Shown here piece after piece: positions 17,058 to 26,686 of a stretch of DNA of 50,185 nt (within the stretch, counting starts at the first letter, position 1; each line of letters opens with the position of its first letter). The translations under genes were made by a program, and so were the position numbers. A model generated the notes under the pieces. That model was not told the DNA's origin and did not search any database. It was given only the letters and a program-made list of their open reading frames with translations. The DNA comes from an uncultured bacterium. Lineage in GTDB: Bacteria > Hydrogenedentota > Hydrogenedentia > Hydrogenedentales > Hydrogenedentaceae. The stretch lies in the NCBI GenBank assembly GCA_938014335.1, contig CALLRP010000021.1, positions 1-50,185 on the forward strand, read 5' to 3'.

Positions 17058-18548
17058 TTAATACCCCATAACTTTTTCAATGTAAGTTAATGGTTGAAGT
17101 AAACTCTGGGCTGATTTATAGGATATTGTGAAAAAGGTTTCGCCCAGTATTCCCAATCCAAGTGTTAACAAAGCAAGGATAATGACAGAACAGTAAGCAA
17201 ACGATAAGTTCTGGGGTGTTTCAGAGGTATCTGTTTTTTTATGATTAGGCGTTCCCCAAAAAGTGTATATCCAGATTTTAGTCATAGAGAAAAGTGTGAG
17301 GAAACTTACGACAATAGATACGAGCACTGTGATATAAGCATTTGCATTAATTCCCGCTATGATGAGGGCTAATTTTCCTACAAAACCTGAAAGGGGAGGC
17401 AACCCAGCAAGGGATAAAGCAGAACAAAGGAAGCAAAAGGAAAGAATAGGAAGTTCTTTGTATAAATTTCCTTGTGATTTTAGGTTGTAACTCCCTGTTT
17501 TTTTATGGATAATACCACTTATAAAAAATAAGTTTGATTTAGCAATAATATTGTGGGCCATAAAATAAATAGCACCGGCTATACCCGCAGGGGTCCATAA
17601 GGCGAGCCCCATTAGCATATAGCCAATCTGAGAAATAATATGAAAAGATAGGATACGTCGGATTTCATTCTGAGATACTGCTCCGAGGACACCTATTAAC
17701 ATAGTAAGGCTGGCAATTATCAAAAGTGCATTCTGCATTGTTGTGTCAATTTCTCTATAAAACAGAGTAAATGTGCGTATGATGGAATACATTCCTACTT
17801 TAGTGAGCAGTCCGGAGAATAGAGCAGAAATACCCGGGGGAGGGGTATGATATGATGCAGGTAACCAGAAATATAAGGGAAACAGACCCGCTTTGATACC
17901 GAAAGCGACGAGGAGTAATGAACTTACAATAAGTTTTGGATATTTATGTTCAATCATGGAAAGTTTTATTGAAAGGTCTGTTAAGTTTACTGTACCGACC
18001 ATTCCATATAGGATGCCGGTGGATGCAAGAAAAATAGCTGATGACATTAGGTTAAGAATGACATATTTGATGGAACCTTCTAATTGACGCTGTTCTCCTC
18101 CAAATGCCATTAATACAAAAGAGGACATTAACATAACCTCAAACCAGACATATAAATTAAATAAGTCACCTGTCGTGAAAGCACCTGATACCCCCATAAC
18201 AAGGAAAAAGGTTAGGGAGAGATAACCTAACCGGAATTCTTCTTTAGGTGTCATTGTGAGGGCATATAACAGAGAACAGAAAACAAGTATGGAGGTTATT
18301 ACAAGCATTATGGAACTAAAAAGGTCAATGATGATAGTTATTCCGAAAGGAGCTTCCCAGTTTCCTATCTGAATAGAATAGTAGTTCCCGTGATAGGTAG
18401 CCCAGAGGAATGTTAAGGCGACAATAAAATAGGATATATTCCCCAACCCTACAAAGAACCATTGTAAACGAGGAGTCTTATAGCTAACAAGGCAAAAGCT
18501 CGCAGTAATCAGAGGTATAATTATAGGGAAAATTACCAATGTTTTCAT
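17058..18548 (-). CDS. mrpD: Mrp Na+/H+ antiporter subunit D
   Basis: MrpD is one of the two large antiporter subunits related to the proton-pumping NuoL/M/N proteins of complex I. The 496-residue protein has about 14 membrane segments. Key charged residues lie in segments such as FEVMLMSSFVLMAFGG, KAGLFPLYFWLPASYHTPP and HIISQIGYMLMGLAL. It overlaps mrpC by four bases, indicating coupling within the operon. Confidence 0.96.
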   Translation of the reverse strand: MKTLVIFPIIIPLITASFCLVSYKTPRLQWFFVGLGNISYFIVALTFLWATYHGNYYSIQIGNWEAPFGITIIIDLFSSIMLVITSILVFCSLLYALTMTPKEEFRLGYLSLTFFLVMGVSGAFTTGDLFNLYVWFEVMLMSSFVLMAFGGEQRQLEGSIKYVILNLMSSAIFLASTGILYGMVGTVNLTDLSIKLSMIEHKYPKLIVSSLLLVAFGIKAGLFPLYFWLPASYHTPPPGISALFSGLLTKVGMYSIIRTFTLFYREIDTTMQNALLIIASLTMLIGVLGAVSQNEIRRILSFHIISQIGYMLMGLALWTPAGIAGAIYFMAHNIIAKSNLFFISGIIHKKTGSYNLKSQGNLYKELPILSFCFLCSALSLAGLPPLSGFVGKLALIIAGINANAYITVLVSIVVSFLTLFSMTKIWIYTFWGTPNHKKTDTSETPQNLSFAYCSVIILALLTLGLGILGETFFTISYKSAQSLLQPLTYIEKVMGY

Positions 18549-18892
18549 TGCAAATCCGTCTTAATTAAATCGTCTATATCGTCAGTGTTAAGTGTTTTAT
18601 GTGTTCGGTGAACTAAAACCAGTAAGAATGCAGTAACTCCGAAACTAATTACAATAGCGGTTAATACAAAAGCCTGAGGAAGGGGATCGGTTATTTGTGA
18701 AGTAACAGAAGTCACTTCGCTAAATATAGGGGGTAAATTCCGTGTAAGGCCACCTGCTGTGAATATTAATAAATTGGCACCATGACTAATCAAGCACATA
18801 CCTAATACTAATTTAAACATGTTTCTCTGGAGCATGAGGTAAAGTCCTGCAGAGTATAAACAGCCAACTAAGATTGCAAAAAGCCATTCCAT
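18545..18892 (-). CDS. mrpC: Mrp Na+/H+ antiporter subunit C
   Basis: A 115-residue NuoK-like membrane protein with three hydrophobic segments. The motif GMCLISHGANLLIFTAGG and the C-terminal DPLPQAFVLTAIVISFG are typical of MrpC. It sits 9 bases after mrpB and overlaps mrpD. Confidence 0.95.
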   Translation of the reverse strand: MEWLFAILVGCLYSAGLYLMLQRNMFKLVLGMCLISHGANLLIFTAGGLTRNLPPIFSEVTSVTSQITDPLPQAFVLTAIVISFGVTAFLLVLVHRTHKTLNTDDIDDLIKTDLQ

Positions 18893-18901
18893 AGTAAAAT
18901 C

Positions 18902-19303
18902 TTATACCTCTTTTAAGAGTTCAAGGATAATTAATAAAGTAGTGCCGGATACTACTAAAAAGACACCTGTGTCAAATAACATAGGTGTTCCTAACGATAA
19001 TGAATTAAAAGTTATCCATACTCCTGTCATAAAGGGTTGTCCCGTGAGTATTGAGAAAAGTCCGCTTCCTATGGCTAATAACAATCCTAAGGCAATGAGG
19101 TATATCGGAGAAATTCGTATCCAGTTTTGGGTTCTTTCTACACCGTATGCGAAGGCAAGAAGTATAAAAGAAGCGGATGCAACTAATCCTCCTGAGAAGC
19201 CCCCCCCCGGCTGGTTATGCCCTGTGAGTAAAAGGTAGATGGCGAAAAGAAATAACAATGGTGCAATATATTTCCCCGCAGTTTTAAGTATTAAACTATT
19301 CAT
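18902..19303 (-). CDS. mrpB: Mrp Na+/H+ antiporter subunit B
   Basis: A 133-residue membrane protein with four hydrophobic segments. It carries the MrpB signature GHNQPGGGFSGGLVASASFILLA, and the later FDTGVFLVVSGTTL segment also fits. It overlaps the end of mrpA by eight bases. Confidence 0.95.
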   Translation of the reverse strand: MNSLILKTAGKYIAPLLFLFAIYLLLTGHNQPGGGFSGGLVASASFILLAFAYGVERTQNWIRISPIYLIALGLLLAIGSGLFSILTGQPFMTGVWITFNSLSLGTPMLFDTGVFLVVSGTTLLIILELLKEV

Positions 19304-21617
19304 GTTTTTTTAACCTCTGATAACGAAGTAATGCATAAGTGCCTATACCGGCAATTGCTAAAACGGTTATTTCACCTAATGTATCAAATCCTCGGAAATC
19401 TACAAGGATAACATTGACAATATTTCCACCATGTGCCTCATGAAGGCTTTTCGTAGTGAAATAAGATGAAATGGAAAGATGTGTTTGTATGCTCGAAGCG
19501 GAAAGGGTCAGAAAACCCATCACAACACCAAAAATTGCACAGATAATTAAATTTTGATACTTAGTAAATCTTCTTCGATGTAAATGTTGTTCAGGTAAAT
19601 GATAAAAAACAAAAACAAATAGAGATACAGTTAATGTTTCAATAATAAATTGGGTCATGGCTAAATCAGGGGCACTGAAAATGAGAAATATGACAGCCAT
19701 TCCATACCCGACTAGCCCGAGACATATAACAGCAGTTAATTTCGTTTTAGCGAAGATAACACCAAATATCCCTGCAATGATAATTGAAATTAAAATGAAA
19801 TCATAAGTTGTTGTTTTGTGTTCAGTGTGTAAGATATGAGATAGGATATTGCTCTGGATAATTTCCGATTCTGCGATAACAGAGATAAAAGATACAAGGA
19901 GCACTGCGAGGGTAAATGTTTGTAGATAAGAACGAAGTTTCCCATTTTGAAAGAAACGCGTAATACGATCGGACTGTATTAATAATTGATTAATAGATTG
20001 CTGATATATTCTTGTGGCAAGGGCGGTTAAATGGGGTTCTTTGCTAATGTTATTTTTAAATATAAAGTAGAGGCCGAAAGAAATTCCTGCTACCCACGTA
20101 ATGAAACTTGGTAATAAGAGTAAATAAGTTTGATTGTGTTTTGTTGTAATTTCAGTGTAATTATTTTCAGTAATATTGGGTAAAAGTTCTGGAGAAAGTT
20201 TGTGAAAAATATCTGTTAAATATGGTGAAAGAGGAATGACTATACCGATGAGAGAAAAGAGTAAGGGAATGGTTATGAGTAAGTAAGAAGAAAGATTAAA
20301 TTGAAAGGTTTCTTCTCGATTTTCATTTTTATATAGAGGGATAATAAGGAATCGTGTTGCAAATCCAACTAATAAAATATTGCCGATAACTATTAATAAT
20401 GTGACGATGAGTGCGTTAATGGAATCCAGTTGAAATAGTGTATGTATTAACTCTTCTTTTGCATAGAAACTAAAAGTGAGTGGGACACCCGCAAGAGAAA
20501 GTATTAGAAGTAACGCTGTAATAAGGAATAGCGGTTGTTTTAGCCATAATCCCTTAATTTTTGAAAGATATTTATGATGAGTAGAAAACTCAATACTCCC
20601 GGCGAAAAGGAATAATCCTGCTTTATAGATAGCATGAGCAAAGAGCAGAAGCATAGCACTATAAATCATTTCAGGTGTCCCTATACCTATCAGGCAAGTT
20701 AGCAAACCCAGAGTGCTTACTGTGGTATATGCCAATGCTTTTTTGATGGAGTCCTCCCTTAAACTGCAAAAAGCACCCCAGAAAAAGGTAAAACCTCCAC
20801 ATGTGATTAGTAATGCATGCCATAAATAGATATTTGAAAAAATTGGGGATAGACGGAAGGTTAAAAATACACCTGCCTTAACCATAGTAGCGGAGTGTAG
20901 ATAGGCACTTGCAGGTGCGGGTGCCGTCATAGCATCAGGTAGCCAGAAGTGAAATGGGTATTGAGCGGATTTTGTCATGATGCCCAGAAGGATAAGGGAA
21001 ACGGCTGTGTTTAAGAAAAAAGAAGATTCTGATGAGTTAAATTTATCTTGAAGTTCTGGTAGATTTACCGTTCCTGTAAGTATAAATAGCATTATAAAGC
21101 CCGTTAACAAGCAAAGCCCTCCTCCTCCTGTGATAAGCAATGCTTCCCATGCACTTTTTCTGGCTTCTTCTTGCTCGTGATAATGTCCAATGAGAAAAAA
21201 GGATGCCAGACTGGTCAATTCCCAGAAAAGGAAAAGGAGGAATAAATTGGCAGAAAATACAATACCTAACATAGAACCCATAAAGGTAAAGAACCAGAAG
21301 AACCAACTGTTGAGAGAAGGGTCTTTTTGGAGATAAATGGTAGCAAAAAAGTGAATAAATATACCGATGGTTAAAATGAAAATTCCAAAGAGAAGCTGGA
21401 AATAGGAAGATTCAAAATATAAATCTATCCCTAATGTGGGTAGCCAATTTAATTGAAATATGGGGAGTTGTTTATTTAGGTAAGACATTGAAATAAAAAG
21501 TGCTAAAAAAGGGGGAATGGAAAGAATTATTGCACGCAAAATTTTATTAAGTGAAAAGACCCCTGAAAGAAGAATTACAGAGAGAAATGGTAAAAAAACT
21601 ATTAATAGAATAAACAT
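19296..21617 (-). CDS. mrpA: Mrp Na+/H+ antiporter subunit A
   Basis: MrpA is the largest subunit, a NuoL-like antiporter module fused to a C-terminal MbhD/MbhE-like part. The 773-residue length is normal. The NuoL-like half includes FWELTSLASFFLIGHYH, KSAQYPFHFWLPDAMTAPAPASAYLHSATMVKAG (broken by membrane turns) and a later Lys-containing helix. The C-terminal part shows FSAPDLAMTQFIIETL and NVILVDFRGFDTLGEI, typical of the MrpA end. It heads the seven-gene operon; the complex exchanges cytoplasmic Na+ (or K+) for external protons, supporting salt or alkaline tolerance and sodium-based energetics. The upstream gap to the divergent 47-residue gene is AT-rich; I could not settle on one promoter. 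Confidence 0.97.
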   Translation of the reverse strand: MFILLIVFLPFLSVILLSGVFSLNKILRAIILSIPPFLALFISMSYLNKQLPIFQLNWLPTLGIDLYFESSYFQLLFGIFILTIGIFIHFFATIYLQKDPSLNSWFFWFFTFMGSMLGIVFSANLFLLFLFWELTSLASFFLIGHYHEQEEARKSAWEALLITGGGGLCLLTGFIMLFILTGTVNLPELQDKFNSSESSFFLNTAVSLILLGIMTKSAQYPFHFWLPDAMTAPAPASAYLHSATMVKAGVFLTFRLSPIFSNIYLWHALLITCGGFTFFWGAFCSLREDSIKKALAYTTVSTLGLLTCLIGIGTPEMIYSAMLLLFAHAIYKAGLFLFAGSIEFSTHHKYLSKIKGLWLKQPLFLITALLLILSLAGVPLTFSFYAKEELIHTLFQLDSINALIVTLLIVIGNILLVGFATRFLIIPLYKNENREETFQFNLSSYLLITIPLLFSLIGIVIPLSPYLTDIFHKLSPELLPNITENNYTEITTKHNQTYLLLLPSFITWVAGISFGLYFIFKNNISKEPHLTALATRIYQQSINQLLIQSDRITRFFQNGKLRSYLQTFTLAVLLVSFISVIAESEIIQSNILSHILHTEHKTTTYDFILISIIIAGIFGVIFAKTKLTAVICLGLVGYGMAVIFLIFSAPDLAMTQFIIETLTVSLFVFVFYHLPEQHLHRRRFTKYQNLIICAIFGVVMGFLTLSASSIQTHLSISSYFTTKSLHEAHGGNIVNVILVDFRGFDTLGEITVLAIAGIGTYALLRYQRLKKHE

Positions 21618-21749
21618 TTTCCTTATAATTTAGTTTTATATTTTTGTTATATTAAGTACGGTTGTAATATTATTTTGTAAAGTTTGTATAATAAATGATG
21701 TAAAACGATTTATTCAATGTGTTTATAAATCATTATAAGGAGGTTATAG

Positions 21750-21893
21750 ATGAAACATACAAGGACAATAACACAAAAGGTAACTAATCCAGAAACAGCA
21801 TCAGCTGCTACAATTATTTCCATAGTAGCAACAGTACTTACAGCAATAGCAGGTTTATTGTCGGCACTTGCTCCAATTATTGCGAAGAGTTAA
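21750..21893 (+). CDS. 47-residue single-span membrane peptide
   Basis: A perfect AAGGAGG ribosome binding site lies 6 bases before the ATG, and TATAAT (21687-21692) provides a good -10 box about 60 bases upstream. The 47-residue product has a polar Thr/Lys-rich start and one hydrophobic segment from about residue 19 to 45 rich in Ala, Ile, Val and Leu, ending in AKS. It is divergent from mrpA and convergent with the thiolase gene. I do not recognise a family. It could be a small regulatory membrane protein, a toxin-like peptide or a leaderless bacteriocin-like peptide; nothing in the neighbourhood decides this. Confidence 0.7.
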   Translation: MKHTRTITQKVTNPETASAATIISIVATVLTAIAGLLSALAPIIAKS

Positions 21894-21901
21894 TAAAAAG
21901 G

Positions 21902-21922
21902 CAGACCGGTCGGACGAGTCTG
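21902..21922 (+). terminator. GC-rich hairpin after the 47-residue gene
   Basis: CAGAC-N11-GTCTG, with CCG/CGG inside the loop, follows the stop codon by 8 bases in the gap to the convergent thiolase gene. There is no U-tract, so it may be a weak terminator or an RNA 3' stabiliser. Confidence 0.3.
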
Positions 21923-21951
21923 ACACATTGGACAAAAGAACTAATACCTCT

Positions 21952-23136
21952 CTATTCCAATTCAAATAGTCCGCTAATACCCATGCCACCACCTATACAC
22001 ATGGTGGCAATGCCTCTCTTGGATTTTCTCCTCTGCATTTCATAAATGAGTGTTGTGGTTATTCGTGCACCGGAACAGCCTATGGGGTGTCCTAATGCGA
22101 TTGCTCCTCCATTAACATTAATTATATCGGATTGGATATTTAATTGTTGTATGCAGGGTATAGATTGAGCGGAAAATGCTTCGTTTATTTCCCAGAGGTC
22201 AATATTTTCTACTGATAGTTTGTTTATATCTAAAAGTTTTTGGGAGGCAAATACAGGTCCCAATCCCATATAGGCAGGGTCACAGCCCTTAGATTGAATA
22301 TCAATTATCCGTACGGGGTTAAAGGCGGGTTTAAGTTTGGGAAGAACATCTTCAGAGACAAGAATGAGCGCAGAAGCTCCATCATTAATACCTGATGCGT
22401 TTCCTGCGGTAACAGTTCCATTAGGTTTAAAGGCAGGTTTCAGTTTGCTTAGTTTTTCTAATGTTGTATCGGTGCGAGGATGTTCATCTTTGTCTAAAAC
22501 AAGAAGTCCTTTTTTTGTTTCTATCTGAATAGGAATAATCTCCTGATGGAATAATCCTTTTTCGAAAGCACGAGCATATTTCATCTGACTATCATAAGCA
22601 AATTGGTCTTGTGCTTCACGGGAAACTCCAAATTTTTCGGCTACATTTTCTGCGGTCATTCCCATGTGATATTGATTAAATATGTCCCAGAGACCATCGT
22701 AAATCATACTATCAATGGCTGTGGTATCGCCCATACGAGAACCGCGTCGTAAGGTTTTCAATAAATAGGGTGCTTGAGACATGTTTTCCATCCCCCCTGC
22801 AATAATAATATCTGCTCGCCCGGTGCGGATTTCCTGCCACGCCAGTTCAATGGCTTTCATACCGGAACCACATACCATATTTACTGTATAGGCGGGTGTA
22901 GAATAAGGGATTCCGCTGTGAATAGAAACCTGACGAGAAGGATTTTGTCCCAAACCTGCAGTTAGGACTTCGCCAAAAATTACCTCTTCAATTTGTTCGG
23001 GAGAAAGTTCGGAATGTCGGTTGAAGAGTTCCTTAACGAGGTGAGTTCCTAATTGGACAGCAGAGATTTCAGCAAATATACCGTTAAGGCTACCGATAGG
23101 TGTTCTTATTGCGTCAATGATGAATACATTTTTCAT
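21952..23136 (-). CDS. Acetyl-CoA C-acetyltransferase (thiolase)
   Basis: This thiolase joins two acetyl-CoA or cleaves acetoacetyl-CoA. The 394-residue length is standard. All catalytic elements are visible: Cys89 in [10 protein letters not shown], His350 in [16 protein letters not shown] and Cys380 in [10 protein letters not shown]. The thiolase substrate loop (about 120-250) is present. The next gene across a divergent gap encodes an acyl-CoA-binding protein, so both may act in acyl-CoA metabolism. Sequence alone cannot separate a biosynthetic (AtoB/PhaA) from a degradative use. Confidence 0.95.
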   Translation of the reverse strand: MKNVFIIDAIRTPIGSLNGIFAEISAVQLGTHLVKELFNRHSELSPEQIEEVIFGEVLTAGLGQNPSRQVSIHSGIPYSTPAYTVNMVCGSGMKAIELAWQEIRTGRADIIIAGGMENMSQAPYLLKTLRRGSRMGDTTAIDSMIYDGLWDIFNQYHMGMTAENVAEKFGVSREAQDQFAYDSQMKYARAFEKGLFHQEIIPIQIETKKGLLVLDKDEHPRTDTTLEKLSKLKPAFKPNGTVTAGNASGINDGASALILVSEDVLPKLKPAFNPVRIIDIQSKGCDPAYMGLGPVFASQKLLDINKLSVENIDLWEINEAFSAQSIPCIQQLNIQSDIINVNGGAIALGHPIGCSGARITTTLIYEMQRRKSKRGIATMCIGGGMGISGLFELE

Positions 23137-23205
23137 AAGATGTTCCTTTCTTTTTATTTTGAATATTATATTATGAAAATAATGTTAAATTATATTTATT
23201 TTAAC

Positions 23206-23235
23206 TTGACAATAGGTAATTTTATTTTTTAATAT
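23206..23235 (+). promoter_or_regulatory. Sigma-70 promoter of the acyl-CoA-binding protein gene
   Basis: TTGACA (23206-23211), an 18-base spacer and TAATAT (23230-23235) lie about 60 bases before the gene. The -35 box is exact consensus. Confidence 0.6.
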
Positions 23236-23298
23236 AGGGTTATACTTAATGGTAAGTATAAATAAAATTAACTACATAATAAAATGAAAGGGTATGTT

Positions 23299-23571
23299 AT
23301 GTCAGAAGAATTAAAAGCAAAATTTGAACAAGCTTCAAAAGATGTAACTCAATTATCTGAAGCACCAGACGCTCAAACCAAATTGAGATTGTATGCGTTG
23401 TATAAGCAAGCATCTGAAGGAGATTGCAAAGGTTCTCGTCCGGGCATGATGGATTTTGTCGGTAGGGCAAAATATGATGCATGGAAAGCATTAGAAGGGA
23501 CCTCTCAAGAGCAATCTATGCAGATGTATATTGACCTTGTAGAAGAGTTGAAAGCGAAAGACAAAAAATAA
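23299..23571 (+). CDS. Acyl-CoA-binding protein (ACBP)
   Basis: ACBP is a soluble four-helix protein that holds medium and long-chain acyl-CoA esters. The 90-residue product matches the family throughout: KFEQASKDV at helix 1, LYALYKQASEGDCKGSRPG at helix 2 and AKYDAWKALEGTSQEQSMQMYI at helices 3-4, with the Tyr and Lys residues that contact CoA. An in-frame ATG at 23284 has no ribosome binding site, whereas AAAGGG lies 6 bases before 23299, which also gives the standard length. ACBPs are common in eukaryotes and patchy in bacteria. It has its own promoter and a strong terminator. Confidence 0.95.
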   Translation: MSEELKAKFEQASKDVTQLSEAPDAQTKLRLYALYKQASEGDCKGSRPGMMDFVGRAKYDAWKALEGTSQEQSMQMYIDLVEELKAKDKK

Positions 23572-23596
23572 TAATAGGTTGGTAAATTTTTAAAAG

Positions 23597-23635
23597 TAAA
23601 AACCGCTTCTGAGTAGTCAGAAGCGGTTTTTATAT
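23597..23635. terminator. Strong bidirectional intrinsic terminator
   Basis: AAAACCGCTTCTGA, a 4-base loop and TCAGAAGCGGTTTT form a perfect 14-bp stem flanked by A and T runs on both sides. It serves the ACBP gene and the convergent ppdK. Confidence 0.95.
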
Positions 23636-23654
23636 TTAAGTTATAAATGTAATT

Positions 23655-26444
23655 TTACTTTTTACGGGAGGCTTTCTTCGTTTTGCCTTTTGGGGCTGAC
23701 TTGGCTGATTTGGCTGGTTTATTTCTTGGAGTTTCAATTTCTGCTTGTGCAGCGGCAAACCGAGCAATAGGGACACGGTATGGACTGCAACTTACATAAT
23801 TTAAACCTACCCGATGACAGAATTTTACAGAGGAAGGTTCTCCACCATGTTCACCACAGATACCGCATTTAAGGTCAGGACGGGTGGCTCTTCCTTTTTC
23901 TACGGCCATTTGAATAAGTTGTCCAATACCTTCTTGGTCTAAAACTTCAAATGGGTCTGCGGGAAGGATTTTGTTTTCTAAGTAAATAGGTAAGAAACTA
24001 CCAATATCATCGCGAGAGAAGCCAAAGCCCATCTGGGTAAGGTCATTGGTTCCAAAACTGAAAAATTCCGCTGTTTCTGCAATCTTGTTAGCGGTTAATG
24101 CAGCACGGGGAACTTCTATCATGGTTCCGACCATATAGTTGATTTTAACACCCATTTCTTTCATGACATCTTTTGCTACTTTGTGGATGATAGCAACCTG
24201 ATTGTCCAATTCTTGTTTTGTTCCTACGAGTGGGACCATGATTTCCGGAAGAACCTTCATTTTTTGTTTAATGAGAGTTCCTGCTGCTTCGAGGATAGCA
24301 CGGGCTTGCATTTCAGTAATTTCAGGATAAGTGATACCTAAACGACAACCTCGATGTCCTAACATGGGATTCATTTCATGAAGTTTTTCGACGCGTGCTT
24401 TGATTTCGTCCACAGTTACATTACAAACCTTAGCCAGATTTTGTAATTCTTCAGGATCTTCTAATAAACTGCCTACGAATTCATGTAAGGGCGGGTCAAG
24501 TAATCGAACAGTTACAGGTCTGCCATTCATTGCTTTGAAAATACCGATGAAATCTTCTTTTTGGAATGGCAACAGTTTCATGACTGCGGAACGTCGCTCT
24601 TCTTGATTTTTTGCTAAAATCATTTCACGCATGTGAATGATTCTTTCGGGTTGGAAGAACATGTGTTCTGTTCTTGCTAAGCCGATACCTTCGGCGCCAA
24701 ATTCTACCGCTTTAGCGGCATCGTCGGGGCGTTCTGCATTAGTGCGAACTTTCAATACACGAATTTCATCTGCCCATTTCATGATAGAAGCGAATGTCTT
24801 GTTCTTTTCGGGTTGAGCGGGAATAACCTTGAGGGCACCTTTGTAAACTTTTCCAGTGCTACCGTTCATGGAAATCCAATCCCCTTCTTTGATGACTTCG
24901 CCTGCTACATGGATTTCTTTCTTTTCGAGGTCAATATGTAAACTACCACATCCGACGATACAGCATTTACCCCAACCACGAGCGACCAATGCGGCGTGAG
25001 AAGTCATACCCCCTCTTGCAGTTAGGATGGCTTCTGCTGCGTGCATACCGTGGACATCTTCAGGAGAGGTTTCTTCACGGACGAGGATAACTTTTTCACC
25101 TTTCTTTGCCCATGCTTCCGCATCGTCAGCAGTTAATACAACTTTTCCGACGGCACCACCGGGACCTGCAGGTAAGCCTTTAGCGAGAATTTTTGCTTTT
25201 TGTTCATCTGCAGGGTCTAACATCGGGTGTAGAAATTCATCGAGTTGGGTTGGTTTCACACGCATGATAGCTGTTTTTTTATCAATCAGTTTTTCGTTGA
25301 CCATGTCCACAGCAATTCGAACCGCGGCCATCCCTGTTCGTTTACCGGTGCGTGTTTGTAACATATAAAGTTTTTCATTCTCGATGGTAAATTCAATATC
25401 TTGCATGTCTCTGAAATGTTTTTCTAACTTATTTCGAATGCCTACCAATTCTTTATAAGTTTTGGGCATGAGTTTTTCTAAGGAAGGGAGATGTTGATTT
25501 TCTTGATTCTTTGTGGCTTCATTTAATGGATAAGGTGTGCGGATACCGGCTACGACATCTTCTCCCTGTGCATTGATAAGCCATTCACCATAGAATTTAT
25601 TTTCGCCTGTAGCGGGGTTACGAGTGAAAGCGACACCTGTGGCGGATGTTTCGCCTAAGTTTCCGAAAACCATGGATTGGACATTTACTGCTGTTCCCCA
25701 TTCATCGGGAATTTTCTCGATACGACGGTAGGCAATAGCGCGTTTACCGTTCCAGGATTGAAATACTGCTTTAATGGCGCCCCAGAGTTGTTCATTGGGG
25801 TCATCGGGGAAATCTTTCTTCAAAGTATTTCTTACAATTTGTTTAAACTTTTCACTCAATTCTTTAAGATCATCTACTGTGAGTTCTGTGTCCAGTTTGA
25901 CACCTTTTTGTTTTTTTATTTCGTCCATTACCGCTTCCATTTGTCTGCGGACGGCTAAATCTTCTCTTTCCGGCTCAATGCCTGCTGCTTTTTCCATCAC
26001 TACATCTGCATACATCATGATGAGGCGACGATAAGAGTCATATACGAAGCGTTCATTCTTTGTCTTTTCGATTAATCCGGGGATTGTTTTAGAGCACAAG
26101 CCGACATTGAGGACGGTTTCCATCATTCCGGGCATGGAAATACGAGCACCGGAACGGACCGATACTAACAAAGGATTTTTGGGATCTCCGAATTTTTTAC
26201 CCATTACCTTTTCTACTTTTTGCATAGCTTTATTCACTTCTTCCACAAGGGAAGCAGGGAGTTTTCCTTTATTGGCATAGTATTCGGTGCACATTTCTGT
26301 TGAGATAGTAAAGCCCGCAGGGACAGGAATACCTAAATTTGCCATTTCAGCAAGGTTGGCTCCTTTTCCTCCGAGAGTTTCTTTCATATCGGCACGGCCT
26401 TCTGCCTTGCCTCCACCAAAGAAGTAGACAAACTTTTTACTCAT
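23655..26444 (-). CDS. ppdK: Pyruvate, phosphate dikinase
   Basis: PPDK interconverts pyruvate, ATP and phosphate with PEP, AMP and pyrophosphate, giving PPi-linked glycolysis or gluconeogenesis. The 929-residue protein has the N-terminal ATP-grasp region (GGKGANLAEM, SVRSGARISMPGMM), the phosphohistidine domain with the His in ARGGMTSHAALVARGWGKCC, and a C-terminal TIM barrel ending in KCGICGEHGGEP with its catalytic Cys. After the conserved end there is a 30-residue tail rich in Lys, Ala, Pro and Ser. The tail is unusual, probably disordered and positively charged. The 242-base gap to the divergent exosortase-like gene is AT-rich. Confidence 0.97.
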   Translation of the reverse strand: MSKKFVYFFGGGKAEGRADMKETLGGKGANLAEMANLGIPVPAGFTISTEMCTEYYANKGKLPASLVEEVNKAMQKVEKVMGKKFGDPKNPLLVSVRSGARISMPGMMETVLNVGLCSKTIPGLIEKTKNERFVYDSYRRLIMMYADVVMEKAAGIEPEREDLAVRRQMEAVMDEIKKQKGVKLDTELTVDDLKELSEKFKQIVRNTLKKDFPDDPNEQLWGAIKAVFQSWNGKRAIAYRRIEKIPDEWGTAVNVQSMVFGNLGETSATGVAFTRNPATGENKFYGEWLINAQGEDVVAGIRTPYPLNEATKNQENQHLPSLEKLMPKTYKELVGIRNKLEKHFRDMQDIEFTIENEKLYMLQTRTGKRTGMAAVRIAVDMVNEKLIDKKTAIMRVKPTQLDEFLHPMLDPADEQKAKILAKGLPAGPGGAVGKVVLTADDAEAWAKKGEKVILVREETSPEDVHGMHAAEAILTARGGMTSHAALVARGWGKCCIVGCGSLHIDLEKKEIHVAGEVIKEGDWISMNGSTGKVYKGALKVIPAQPEKNKTFASIMKWADEIRVLKVRTNAERPDDAAKAVEFGAEGIGLARTEHMFFQPERIIHMREMILAKNQEERRSAVMKLLPFQKEDFIGIFKAMNGRPVTVRLLDPPLHEFVGSLLEDPEELQNLAKVCNVTVDEIKARVEKLHEMNPMLGHRGCRLGITYPEITEMQARAILEAAGTLIKQKMKVLPEIMVPLVGTKQELDNQVAIIHKVAKDVMKEMGVKINYMVGTMIEVPRAALTANKIAETAEFFSFGTNDLTQMGFGFSRDDIGSFLPIYLENKILPADPFEVLDQEGIGQLIQMAVEKGRATRPDLKCGICGEHGGEPSSVKFCHRVGLNYVSCSPYRVPIARFAAAQAEIETPRNKPAKSAKSAPKGKTKKASRKK

Positions 26445-26686
26445 ACATTTTTTCTCCTTTGTTAATTGTTTTATTTACAAAGATTTTTGGGTTAAAACTA
26501 TTTCTAAAAACTAAAACCCCCTTTGTTATTAGGGAATTGATTAGAAGTGCTACGGCTAACTATTTAGGTGATAAAAATAGGAATGTGATATTATAATACT
26601 TCCGCGATGAGTTTATCAAAATTAATTTATTTTTTTGATTATTTAAAATCTATGAATTTAGAAAATGTGTTTAGGTAAGAGGAAAA

